Source of the DNA: JADLHS01 sp964561105 | GTDB taxonomy: Bacteria > Verrucomicrobiota > Verrucomicrobiia > Limisphaerales > JADLHS01 | NCBI GenBank assembly: GCA_964561105.1 | Contig: CAZLOH010000007.1 | Location: 62,001 to 126,000, forward strand | Direction: 5' to 3' | Length of the DNA: 64,000 nucleotides | Shown: piece after piece, positions 18,386 to 26,899 of the stretch | Numbering within the stretch: position 1 is the first letter of the stretch | Layout of the letters: each line of letters begins with the position of its first letter | Translations under genes and position numbers: made by a program | The notes under the pieces: generated by a model | Seen by the model: the letters and a program-made list of their open reading frames with translations, nothing else | Told to the model about the DNA's origin: nothing | Databases searched by the model: none

Positions 18386-19546
18386 TTGAAAACGCTGCAC
18401 CTCTACCTCCTGCGCCAGGTCATCGCGTCATTGCTGATGACGGTGGTGGTGTTCACGTTTGTCCTGTTGCTTGGCAACGTGCTCAAGGAAGTGCTTGGCC
18501 TGCTGGTCAATGGCCAGGCGTCGCTCGGCGTCGTGATCCGGGCGGTGGCGTTGCTGATCCCCTTCGTGTGGGTGTTCGCCCTGCCGATGGGCATGTTGAC
18601 CGCCACCCTGCTGGTGTTTGGGCGGTTCAGCGCGGATCAGGAGCTTACCGCCGCCCGCGCCGGCGGCATCAGCCTGGTCTCCCTGGCCATGCCCATTCTG
18701 ATTCTGGGCCTGGTGCTGTCAGGCTTGAGCGCGTGGGTGAACCTGCAACTCGGCCCGAGTTCGCGAGAAGAATTCAAGGCCCTGCTTTTCAAATACACCG
18801 CCAACATTTCCAGCGCCCAACTGCCCGAGGGTCGCTACATCCGGGATTTCCCCGGTTACATGTTCTACGTGGGCAAAAATCGCGGCGGGCAACTCGAAGA
18901 CGTCGTGGTTTATTATTTGAACACCGGGACGAATCCGCCCACGACCATCCTGGCGCCCCGCGGCCGGCTGGAGGTGGATGTGACGAATCGCTTGATCTCG
19001 CTGCAACTTTTCGAGGCCAAGGGCGTCGCGTTCCAAGGCGACCATGCCACGATGATTTCCGGCGACGTCACCCACGAATTCAAGTTGAACGGCTTTGATC
19101 GCGCCCGGGACCGCACCTCCATCAGCGACATGAGCTTCCAGCAACTGCGCGCCGAGTTGCGCGCATTGGAGCAAAATCTCTCCGTCCCGCTGGCGTTGAG
19201 CACCAACCACGATGCGAATGTCCGGCGACAGGCGCTCGAAAACCAGCTTAAAGACCCCACCTCCCGCGTGCGCGTGCAATTGCATCGGCAAGTCGCGTTT
19301 TCCTTCGCGTGTTTTGGCTTCACGCTCATCGGCATCCCGCTTGGCATCCGGATGCACCGGCGCGAAACCAACGTCGGCTTTGCCATCGCCATCGTGCTTG
19401 TGCTGATCTATTACGGCTTTATCCTGCTCGCGCTCTCGCTCGACCAGCGACCCGAATTCCTCCCGCACCTGATTCTCTGGCTGCCGAACCTGCTGTTTCA
19501 AGTCGTCGGGGCCGTGCTGCTCTGGCGCGCCAACCGTGGGCTTTGA
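18386..19546 (+). CDS. LptF/LptG-family lipopolysaccharide export permease
   Basis: A 386-residue membrane protein of the YjgP/YjgQ family. No ATG precedes the first membrane helix; I chose TTG 18386, giving MKTLHLYLLRQVIASLLMTV, while TTG 18344 would add 14 residues. Three N-terminal helices include the family pattern FVWVFALPMGMLTATLLVFG with RFSADQELTAARAGG (the conserved ADxEL...RAxG segment). A periplasmic beta-jellyroll region of about 150 residues follows (FPGYMFYVGKNRGGQLEDVV), then three C-terminal helices with FTLIGIPLGIRMHRRETNVG. LptF and LptG form the inner-membrane part of the LPS transporter with LptB. Which of the two this is cannot be settled here. Confidence 0.9.
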   Translation: MKTLHLYLLRQVIASLLMTVVVFTFVLLLGNVLKEVLGLLVNGQASLGVVIRAVALLIPFVWVFALPMGMLTATLLVFGRFSADQELTAARAGGISLVSLAMPILILGLVLSGLSAWVNLQLGPSSREEFKALLFKYTANISSAQLPEGRYIRDFPGYMFYVGKNRGGQLEDVVVYYLNTGTNPPTTILAPRGRLEVDVTNRLISLQLFEAKGVAFQGDHATMISGDVTHEFKLNGFDRARDRTSISDMSFQQLRAELRALEQNLSVPLALSTNHDANVRRQALENQLKDPTSRVRVQLHRQVAFSFACFGFTLIGIPLGIRMHRRETNVGFAIAIVLVLIYYGFILLALSLDQRPEFLPHLILWLPNLLFQVVGAVLLWRANRGL

Positions 19547-19648
19547 GGAAGAACCTCATCTCAAGCCAGATCACCGAAGGAAGTTCCCGACTCCATCGTC
19601 ATCCCCACACCGGCGAGGGACGCGTCGAGACGTGCCATTTGTTCGCGC

Positions 19649-20446
19649 TCATGTCCGCCGATGCACCTTGTGGACCGCCGCCTGGTCCGTCGGTTTGATG
19701 AGCATCTCGTCAATGTTCACATGCGGCGGGCGACTTGCCACCCACACCAGAATCTCGGCGATGTCCTCCGCCACCAACGGTTCGGTGCCGGCGTAAACTT
19801 TTTGTTCCCGCGCCCGATCGCCTTTGAACCGCACGAGCGAGAATTCCGTCCGGGCCATCCCCGGATCAATGGAGCAGACGCGGATGCCCGTGCCGTTCAA
19901 TTCCAAACGCAGCGCCCGCGAGATTTGCAATTCTCCCGCCTTGGCCGCGCAATAGGCCGCGCCCCCTTCGTAGGCCACGCGCCCGGCCAGCGAGCCGATG
20001 TTCAGAATACTCGCGCCAGCCTCATGCGGCATCAGCGGCAACGCGGCGCGTGTCATTCGCAAGATTCCCAGCACATTACTCTGGACCATGGCCTCCCAAT
20101 CCTCATCCTTTCCTTCCGCCACCGGGTCCAGACCCTGTGCGCCTCCGGCGTTGTTGACCAACACGTGCAAACCGCCAGCCGCTGATTTCTGACCGCCGAG
20201 TTTCTCCCTGGCCCATGCCATGAAATCCTCGACGCTCGGCGTCTGGCTCACATCCAGCGCGTGAACGTGCGCTTCACCCGCACCCGCCTCGCGCGCGGCA
20301 TTGGCGACCTGCTGCAAGCGATCCGCCCGCCGCGCCCCGAGGAGCAGCTTCGCGCCCTCCGCCCCAAACGCCCTCGCCGCCGCGGCCCCGAATCCGCTCG
20401 AAGCACCCGTGATCAAAACCCATTTGTCCTTTAATCGTGTTGGCAT
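19649..20446 (-). CDS. Short-chain dehydrogenase/reductase (YdfG-like)
   Basis: A 265-residue cytoplasmic enzyme. The Rossmann start has TGASSGFG (residues 13-20), then LDVSQTP, NNAG (98-101), and a catalytic Ser152 (NIGSLAG), Tyr165 and Lys169 (YCAAK). It is a classical SDR using NAD(P)H. The C-terminus RPPHVNIDEMLIKPTDQA with a final VHRRT resembles YdfG-type enzymes that oxidise 3-hydroxy acids such as serine or 3-hydroxypropionate; that substrate assignment is inference from resemblance. It converges with the LptF/G gene; the 102 bases between hold no evident terminator. Confidence 0.9.
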   Translation of the reverse strand: MPTRLKDKWVLITGASSGFGAAAARAFGAEGAKLLLGARRADRLQQVANAAREAGAGEAHVHALDVSQTPSVEDFMAWAREKLGGQKSAAGGLHVLVNNAGGAQGLDPVAEGKDEDWEAMVQSNVLGILRMTRAALPLMPHEAGASILNIGSLAGRVAYEGGAAYCAAKAGELQISRALRLELNGTGIRVCSIDPGMARTEFSLVRFKGDRAREQKVYAGTEPLVAEDIAEILVWVASRPPHVNIDEMLIKPTDQAAVHKVHRRT

Positions 20447-20798
20447 GAACCACGGATAACTGAAAAAGACGCCGAGGGGGAGAATTTTTCGCGCTCGTGG
20501 AACAGGCGGGCGGATCTTGATGCTACCCCCTGACTGGAATGGGCCCTCGACCAGCCGCAGTGGGTGACAACCTCATTTCGCTTGGCAAATCACAACGCCC
20601 AGTGTTTTCGTGCTGCTGCGGTTGAGCTTCGCCACAGCCGCGCTCCTGGGCAGTGCCACGTTGAACCTGAACAGGCGGAAGACGGTTCGACGACAAGCTC
20701 TTGATGCTTAACGCGCAGTCGCGGGTCTCACAAGTCCGGCGTGCTTGGTTTGACTTCGGAGACGTCGGTGGCCAATCAACGCGAAGTTCGCGTGCGGT
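20447..20798. other. Gene-free stretch of 352 bases
   Basis: I see no convincing coding frame, RNA gene, hairpin terminator or repeat here. It probably contains the promoter of the dehydrogenase gene at its left end, but no strong -35/-10 pair stands out. Confidence 0.5.
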
Positions 20799-21119
20799 CT
20801 ATCGAGTAACGATATACCAACCGTAACCGGCAATGCCCGCCACCGGCAACAGTCCACCGACGATCCCTCCAATGATGCCGGCTGCTTTCTTGGGGAGAAT
20901 TTTTTCGAGAGCGTGACTCAGGTAGCCACCGGCAAACCAGCCAATCGGCACGCTGATCAAAAAGCCGATCAATCCCAGTTTGCGCGCGACAGACAGCGCC
21001 TGGAGGTTGCCGGTCATCACCGCCAGCGGAATGGTGATGGCGAACAGCCCGCCAATCGCGCCGATCACCGCCCCGATCACCGCGCCCAGATTTTCTTTGC
21101 CAACGCTCGGTTCTTTCAT
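20799..21119 (-). CDS. Small Gly-rich multispan membrane protein
   Basis: A 106-residue protein with three or four hydrophobic stretches: GAVIGAVIGAIGGLFAITIP, LGLIGFLISVPIGWFAGGYL and IIGGIVGGLLPVAGIAGYGW, separated by a short basic loop (EKILPKKA). Glycine-zipper-like spacing is evident in the first and last segments. No family is recognised. It stands alone between the dehydrogenase and the methyltransferase genes on the same strand; 21120-21213 downstream is empty. Confidence 0.7.
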   Translation of the reverse strand: MKEPSVGKENLGAVIGAVIGAIGGLFAITIPLAVMTGNLQALSVARKLGLIGFLISVPIGWFAGGYLSHALEKILPKKAAGIIGGIVGGLLPVAGIAGYGWYIVTR

Positions 21120-21213
21120 GAAGCCGGAGTTGAAGGCGCGGGTGGCGACCAGTGCAGGAAGCGGCGCTGAGTTGACGGAGGCAAAGTTGTTTTCACATGC
21201 GGGTCAGGCAAAC

Positions 21214-22413
21214 CTATCGCACCAGTTCAAACGCGAAGCCTTTCAAGTATTCAGTCTCGGGAATCATCGGAATGACCGGATGATCGGGCGATTGCGAATA
21301 TGCGGCCACGCGGCGGAGCACATGCCGCGTGTCGTAGGCGGCGGAGAGAATCGCGTCCTGAAACGTGGCGGTGTTCACGTGATGCGAACAACAGAACGTC
21401 GCCAGCGTGCCCCCAGGCTTCAATAATTTCAGGGCGCGCAGGTGAATCTCCTTGTAACCGCGCAACGCATCGCCCACCGACGCGCGATTGCGCGTAAACG
21501 ACGGTGGATCGAGCACGATCAGATCGAACCGCGGGATCACCCGCTCGTGCGGTTTCACCGCCGTATTCGCCTTGAGCCAGTCGAAGACGTTGACGGTCTC
21601 GGCGCTCGCGTTCTTCAGGCCGTTCAGCTCCACATTCCGCAACGACGCTTGCACTGCCTCGGCGCTTTGATCCAGCATCAGAACCTGCTTCGCGCCCGCG
21701 CGGGCCGCGTGCAATCCGAACCCACCCAGAAAACTGAAACAGTCCAGCACCTGCGCGCCCGGCGCGAACTGCGCCACGGCCTGGTAACTGGTTTGTTGAT
21801 CCAGATACAGGCCGGTCTTGTGCCCACCCAGAATGTCCGTCCCAAACTTGAGTCCGTTCAGGTTGACCGTCACCGGCGCGCCGAGTTCACCGGCGATCAC
21901 GCCATTGACCTCGGCCAGGCCTTCGAACTTGCGCGACGCCACGTCGCTGCGTTCCACCAGGGCGCGCGGTGCAAAGATTTTTTGCAGCACAGCCACGATC
22001 TGGTCTTTTCGCTTCTCCATGCCGAGCGCGGAAATCTGGATGGCAATCACGTCCTCGTACTTATCCACGATGAGACCGCTGAGGAAATCACTTTCGGCGT
22101 TCACCACCCGGAACGAAGTGGCGTTCGGCAGGTGACGCTGCCGCACGGCCAGGGCGGCGCGGATGCGTTCCTCGAAAAATGGCAGTCCCACCTCGACGCG
22201 TTCCGGCGCCAGCACGCGGACATTGATCCGGGATTTGGAATTATAGAAGCCCACGCCCAGCAAACGCTGGCGATGGTCCTTCACCTGCACCAATTCACCA
22301 TCGCCCGCCTGGGCGGTAAGACGAAGAATGGCGGAGGAATAAACCCACGGATGGCCGGCAACGATCCGGTCGGCTTCGCCGGGCTTGAGAATGACAGTCG
22401 GTAACGCTTCCAT
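21214..22413 (-). CDS. RlmI-type class I SAM-dependent rRNA methyltransferase
   Basis: A 399-residue protein from ATG 22413; the frame extends upstream without protein-like character. The N-terminal PUA domain is visible (LKPGEADRIVAGHPWVYSSA, GVGFYNSKSRINVRVL). A central domain with FLSGLIVDKYEDVIAIQISA and a Rossmann methyltransferase with VLDCFSFLGGFGLHAARAGA (motif I), LDQSAEAVQ (motif II) and DLIVLDPPSFTRNR (motif IV) follow, with SHHVNTATFQDAI near the end. This is the RlmI/YccW layout; members methylate a cytosine in 23S rRNA. The Cys-bearing motif FCCSHH is where the family keeps its C-terminal catalytic-region cysteine pair. Position-specific target is inferred from the family. Confidence 0.9.
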   Translation of the reverse strand: MEALPTVILKPGEADRIVAGHPWVYSSAILRLTAQAGDGELVQVKDHRQRLLGVGFYNSKSRINVRVLAPERVEVGLPFFEERIRAALAVRQRHLPNATSFRVVNAESDFLSGLIVDKYEDVIAIQISALGMEKRKDQIVAVLQKIFAPRALVERSDVASRKFEGLAEVNGVIAGELGAPVTVNLNGLKFGTDILGGHKTGLYLDQQTSYQAVAQFAPGAQVLDCFSFLGGFGLHAARAGAKQVLMLDQSAEAVQASLRNVELNGLKNASAETVNVFDWLKANTAVKPHERVIPRFDLIVLDPPSFTRNRASVGDALRGYKEIHLRALKLLKPGGTLATFCCSHHVNTATFQDAILSAAYDTRHVLRRVAAYSQSPDHPVIPMIPETEYLKGFAFELVR

Positions 22414-22597
22414 GTTCTTGTAAACAGCGGTCCCGGGCAATCCGGGCGTCCCAGAGGGAATCAGACTGAACCGGAGGAAGCGAGCCGAAAAGGTAGAGCG
22501 CGAAGCGTGACGGATTTGTACGCGGTAAAATGGTTTTGAAAACCCGAGCAACCGCGCCAGCTACGACAGACGAACTGAGGAGGACGGACCAACCGAA

Positions 22598-23920
22598 TCA
22601 ATAAAGCATCCACAGACTTTGGCGGGCGCTTTGACTCTGAGCGAAGCTGTAAATGTAACCGGTATCCGTGCTGACGAAGAGGCGCCCGTTGGCCACGGCC
22701 AAGCCATAAGCCCGCCCATTGACCGGACTGCTCCAAATCTTGTTCCCGCTCCCTGAGTCAAACGCCGCAACCTCATTGTCGCCACCGGCAAACAAAGTCG
22801 TTCCGGCGAGGATCAGGGTGTAGGGATCGTTCGCTGACTTGCTCCAAACGGTGGCGCGCGTGGTGCGATCCAAGGCGGACAGGGTGGTGTCGCCGAGCAG
22901 ATAGGTGCGCGTGGCGGTCACGACCAGTGCGTTGCCGTTGTTGAACGAGGCGATGGTGTCACCAGCGAGTCCTCCTTCCGTCACCTGGCCACCGCCGCGC
23001 TGCGCGGGGCCGAAGAAGAATGAGTTGCCGGCCAGCAGGGCGTACGTCCCCATGGCGCCACCGTACTGACCGAGCAGCGAACCGGTCGCACGATCAAAAT
23101 AGTAAGGTGAACTCCGGCTTCCCGGCATAAAGATGCGGGTTGAGCTTAACAGAATGTAACCTTGCAAGGCCGCCAGACCACCGACTTTTCGTTGCCAATG
23201 ATTCGGGTTGGTTTGCATCCCGGTGGCCGCGTCCACCGCGCAGAGGTAAACACCCTCGGCCGGGAAAAAGCCGGAGGTGAAGTAAGCCACGCCCTGGTCC
23301 ACCGCCACCGAACTGCGGATCGCGTACGGGGAGACAAACTTGCCGTCGTTCGCCACGAGGTAATTGTTGGTGCCGGCCGGGGTGGTTTTCCAGATCAAGG
23401 CGGCGTTGGTGGCGTTGAGACAATAGACCGAGCCGTCGTCCGACCCCGCGTAAACCCTGCCATCCTGCACGGTCGGCGCCATGCGCACCGGACCGTCAGT
23501 AAAGTACGACCAGTTGGTCGCGCCGGTGTTGGCATTCAGGCAGTTGATTGTCTGCTCGACCGAAGAACCGAAATAAAGTCGCCCGCCCACCACCGCCACA
23601 TGAAACGCACGATCAAAAGCCAGCCGCGGCTTGAGCGGCACCTGGGGGACGGATGTGTAGTAGTCGGCTTTGGCAGGATCCGTCCACGCCGGAGCGGGCG
23701 CCTTGCCTTGATAAACCCACGTCAAGGTCAGCGGGGTATCCAGGCTTTCCAAGGTGAGGCCGCTCCGTTGGTAATCGTGCTGATACGTTGGCCAATCCGA
23801 AGCTGGCACGCGGCCAGCCAGCAAGAGCCCGGACAGACAAAGCAAGCCCCAGGAACGAAGCGCGGAAACTCTCGCCGGTGTGAGCGGCACACAAGGAGGA
23901 TTGGGCTGGATTGAATACAT
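22598..23920 (-). CDS. Secreted PQQ-like beta-propeller protein (pair 1, small partner)
   Basis: A 440-residue protein with a signal peptide (LRSWGLLCLSGLLLAGRVPA). The mature start DWPTYQHDYQRSG is the typical opening of PQQ-like propellers of this group. Blade motifs recur: VAVVGGRLYFGSSVEQTINC, DGRVYAGSDDGSVYCLNATN, VAVDQGVAYFTSG, LILAGTTLFAGGDNEVAAFD, LAVANGRLFVSTDTGYIYSF. It probably folds as a BamB/dehydrogenase-type propeller in the periplasm or outside; no enzyme active site is seen. It begins 15 bases after the large partner (23936-26893) and is clearly related to the protein at 42232-43680, which has the same position beside the second large paralogue. Confidence 0.85.
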   Translation of the reverse strand: MYSIQPNPPCVPLTPARVSALRSWGLLCLSGLLLAGRVPASDWPTYQHDYQRSGLTLESLDTPLTLTWVYQGKAPAPAWTDPAKADYYTSVPQVPLKPRLAFDRAFHVAVVGGRLYFGSSVEQTINCLNANTGATNWSYFTDGPVRMAPTVQDGRVYAGSDDGSVYCLNATNAALIWKTTPAGTNNYLVANDGKFVSPYAIRSSVAVDQGVAYFTSGFFPAEGVYLCAVDAATGMQTNPNHWQRKVGGLAALQGYILLSSTRIFMPGSRSSPYYFDRATGSLLGQYGGAMGTYALLAGNSFFFGPAQRGGGQVTEGGLAGDTIASFNNGNALVVTATRTYLLGDTTLSALDRTTRATVWSKSANDPYTLILAGTTLFAGGDNEVAAFDSGSGNKIWSSPVNGRAYGLAVANGRLFVSTDTGYIYSFAQSQSARQSLWMLY

Positions 23921-23935
23921 CGCGGCAAAATTCGT

Positions 23936-26893
23936 TCAGGGCGCGGCGTAGCAGATGGAGGTTTGCAGCGGAAACCGGCAGGTGCAGCCCGCGCTGGCGG
24001 ACGGCGACAAAACCATTCCGTCGCCGGAAATGAGCGACATCCAGCAACTGGCGCGTGAACCGCCGATCTGGCGGCGTTCATCCGTGGTGAGGTCCCAGAA
24101 GCAGAGGGCGGCGCTGTCATAGTTTTGTTGGACCGTATGAATCATCTTGCCCGCCGCCGACATCGTGCTGCAACCCGAGCGCGCCGGCAGACCGCTCTTG
24201 ACCACGGCCCCCGTCGTGACGTCATAGGCGTAGGGTTCGAGATACACCGTGTTGGCAACGATCACCGGATGATACATGTGACCGCCGTGGTTGTTTCGGA
24301 TCCAAGCATGGTTGCGTTGCCATAGTCCGGCCCCGTTCTGGGCGTTGTAGGCATAGAGATAGAACTGGCTCGTGGAACTCGTCAGCAACAGTTTCTCCGC
24401 CGAGTACGACAGGAAGAAGACGATTGGATAAGGCGAGGTGGAGACGGTCAACGGCTGCTGCCACAGGAGGGTGCCGCTGGTTTCATCCAGCGCGACCAAG
24501 TAGAGGTCCTGCCACAGACTGGTGGAACTGATGCGGCCGGTGGTCTGGCTTTTGGCGGTGGCATTGCGCGATTCGACGAAATAAACCCGGCCACCGCCGA
24601 TGGCGATGGAAGAGTTGATGATCACGCCGTTGGCATAAGTCCAGAGCGGCTGGCCAGTGGATTTGTCGAGGCAGAAAAAGTTATCGCTGCAAACCTTGGC
24701 TGTGCTTTCGGTGCCGAGGGAATCATACCAGTAGGCCGGCCCGCTGTACTCGGTGTAGGTCGCGCCCGATTTCACACTGCTGCCGTAGATTCGATTGGAG
24801 ACGGTGGCGACATAACCCCAATCGTAGTTGGTGCCCTGGCTGGGAAATTGAATTTGATAATACCGGGTCAGGTCGCCCGAGTAGCCGTTCAGTTGCCAGC
24901 ACTTGTCCTTGACCGCGATGTAAACCGAGTTGTCATCCGCGCACTGATTGCTGGCATCGCGAGGGATGTTCACACGGATCAACTTCGGGATTTCGAGCGA
25001 CCAGTAGATCCGCCCGTTGTACGCATCCTGCGCGGACAGGCGGTTCAACCCCTCGGTGAAGAGCACTCCGTTAACGCACAGCGGCTGCGGATTGCGGCAG
25101 CCCCGGTCAATCATCCCGCGCGGTCCCGGCAACCCGAACCACTGCAACCGCATTTCGGAGGCGACGACCCGCTGATCCTCACTACAAGCCGTGTTGCCCG
25201 GGTCGCCGTAGCCGTGCGACCACGAGCCGATGCCGGTCAGTTGATCGCGTGTGACCTTCACCGATCGGGTGGGGTCGTTTTGGATTACCGCGTCATTCGT
25301 CGAAACGCCGGCCTTGATCCAGGCGTCCAGCGCCGGCCAGTTCGCTAGCGTTCCCGCGGCGCCCGTGGGATAACCGAGCCAGGCGACACCGCCTCCGGGA
25401 CGCAACACGCGGAACATTTCGGCGGACTGCCCGGGGCAATTTGTCGCCGTGAGCATGTCGGAGGAGACGATCAGGTTGAAGGACTCCTTGGCGTGCGGCA
25501 GCTTCGCCAGGGAGCTCTGAATGATGGTGACACGCGTGCCGTACAGCCCGGCAGCTTGCAAAGCCCGCCGGGCGCGTTCGACCGCCGCCGGATCTTCCGA
25601 CACGCCGATGATGTTCAAGTCGGAGCGGCGTGCCAGTTCGTAAGCCAGGCGGCCGTCGCCGCAGCCGTAATCGAGGCAATAGCCGCGCGTCAACCCGGTC
25701 TGGTCGAGGACCGCTTGCGCCGCACTGGCATAAACGGCCGTCAGCGAATCGTTGGGATAGGGAGAAGGCCCGGTCGGCGCCGGCGGCGGCGTGAAATTGT
25801 AGTCGGTTTCAAAATCAAAGGTCGGAGTGCTCACCTCCTGGTTGCCGATGAGTTGTTTGACCACGTAATAGTATTTTGTCCTCGGTTTGAGTCCGGCAAG
25901 GAGCAAGGCGTGTTGCGCCGTGGTCGCAGGAATTTCCACTCGCGATCCCAGCGCGCTGGTTTCACCGAATTCCACGATCGAGGAGTTGATGGCCGTTGTC
26001 AGCCAGTTGACGGTGGCGGAATCCGGCGTCACGTAACGCACATACGGGCCAAGAATGATTTCACTGGTCAAGGGCGGCGGGACGGGGTCCTGCGTGAGGT
26101 TGCGACCGGCCAGCCCTTTAGTGTAAAGCTCAGAAACCTCGGCGGCGGTCAGCCGGCGATTCCATACGCCCAACTCGTCCATCAGCATGTCAATTTCCGC
26201 GGTACCGTTGTATGTGTAAACACCCGTGCCGTCCTGGCCGATGTTGATCTGCCGCCCCGAAGTGGCCGTGTCCACGCTGCCCACGGAAAAACCGGTATCC
26301 GGCGCGATGCTCGTGGTGTTGACCAATTGCCCGTCCACGTAAGTCTCCGCGTTGCCGGTCCGCTGGAAAGTGACCGCCAACTGGTGCCAGTTCCCGTCGC
26401 GGATGGAATTTCCAATCGTGCCGTCTCGTCGTGCCGAGCCACCGTCATCCCGGTAGTTCCACTTGAAATTTCCACCCTCCTGGCTGGCGATCACCCAGCC
26501 GGTGTTCGCGCCGCTCGCCCAGTCCTTGTTGCCGATATACGGTTGATCGCCCGTGGAATGAGTGTAGTTGACCCAGAACGAAACGGAGAAGTCAACGGAC
26601 GTGCCGAACTTGAGCACGTTGGGATAGCCGAGGCCGACATAGTTGTTGGTCACTCCATTGGTGGACGTCAGGATATGCACCGCCTGGCCCACTTGACCGG
26701 CACTGTAATTGATTGCTCCATGCGCCACGCCATTGACGGTCGTGCCGGCCTGTGCGGCGAGCGTGTTGTCGAAATTCAAATACGTCACCAGCCCGTTGGT
26801 AAGCGTGGTCGCCGCCGAAGCGGAGCAGAGACACGAGCCGAAGATCGCCATACCCGCCAGCCACCGCCTCCAGATTTGTGTTGTTGCAGCCAT
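23936..26893 (-). CDS. Secreted LamG-FN3-methyltransferase-PQQ propeller protein (pair 1)
   Basis: A 985-residue protein with a signal peptide (WLAGMAIFGSCLCSASAATT). In order: a LamG/concanavalin domain (about 30-265; VDFSVSFWVNYTHS, IRDGNWHQLAVTFQRTGNAE, DELGVWNRRLTAAEVSELYT); an FN3 or purple-acid-phosphatase-N-like domain (about 275-370; PYVRYVTPDSATVNWL, LLLAGLKPRTKYYYVVKQL); a methyltransferase-like Rossmann domain (about 385-550; motif I CLDYGCGDGRLAYELARR, then VSSDMLTATNCPGQSAEMFR and VLRPGGGVAWLGYP); and a PQQ-like propeller (about 555-985) ending with GMVLSPSASAGCTCRFPLQT. Motif I is intact. A SAM-dependent enzyme outside the cytoplasm is unexpected because SAM should be absent there, so the domain may bind something else. 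Middle gene of a three-gene operon (6-base gap before, 15 after). Confidence 0.87.
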   Translation of the reverse strand: MAATTQIWRRWLAGMAIFGSCLCSASAATTLTNGLVTYLNFDNTLAAQAGTTVNGVAHGAINYSAGQVGQAVHILTSTNGVTNNYVGLGYPNVLKFGTSVDFSVSFWVNYTHSTGDQPYIGNKDWASGANTGWVIASQEGGNFKWNYRDDGGSARRDGTIGNSIRDGNWHQLAVTFQRTGNAETYVDGQLVNTTSIAPDTGFSVGSVDTATSGRQINIGQDGTGVYTYNGTAEIDMLMDELGVWNRRLTAAEVSELYTKGLAGRNLTQDPVPPPLTSEIILGPYVRYVTPDSATVNWLTTAINSSIVEFGETSALGSRVEIPATTAQHALLLAGLKPRTKYYYVVKQLIGNQEVSTPTFDFETDYNFTPPPAPTGPSPYPNDSLTAVYASAAQAVLDQTGLTRGYCLDYGCGDGRLAYELARRSDLNIIGVSEDPAAVERARRALQAAGLYGTRVTIIQSSLAKLPHAKESFNLIVSSDMLTATNCPGQSAEMFRVLRPGGGVAWLGYPTGAAGTLANWPALDAWIKAGVSTNDAVIQNDPTRSVKVTRDQLTGIGSWSHGYGDPGNTACSEDQRVVASEMRLQWFGLPGPRGMIDRGCRNPQPLCVNGVLFTEGLNRLSAQDAYNGRIYWSLEIPKLIRVNIPRDASNQCADDNSVYIAVKDKCWQLNGYSGDLTRYYQIQFPSQGTNYDWGYVATVSNRIYGSSVKSGATYTEYSGPAYWYDSLGTESTAKVCSDNFFCLDKSTGQPLWTYANGVIINSSIAIGGGRVYFVESRNATAKSQTTGRISSTSLWQDLYLVALDETSGTLLWQQPLTVSTSPYPIVFFLSYSAEKLLLTSSTSQFYLYAYNAQNGAGLWQRNHAWIRNNHGGHMYHPVIVANTVYLEPYAYDVTTGAVVKSGLPARSGCSTMSAAGKMIHTVQQNYDSAALCFWDLTTDERRQIGGSRASCWMSLISGDGMVLSPSASAGCTCRFPLQTSICYAAP

Positions 26894-26899
26894 ACGAGT

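Noticed and set aside
20564..20711. Short open frames in the gene-free stretch after the dehydrogenase
   Set aside because: On careful re-reading the frame does not hold together and no homology-like motif is seen.
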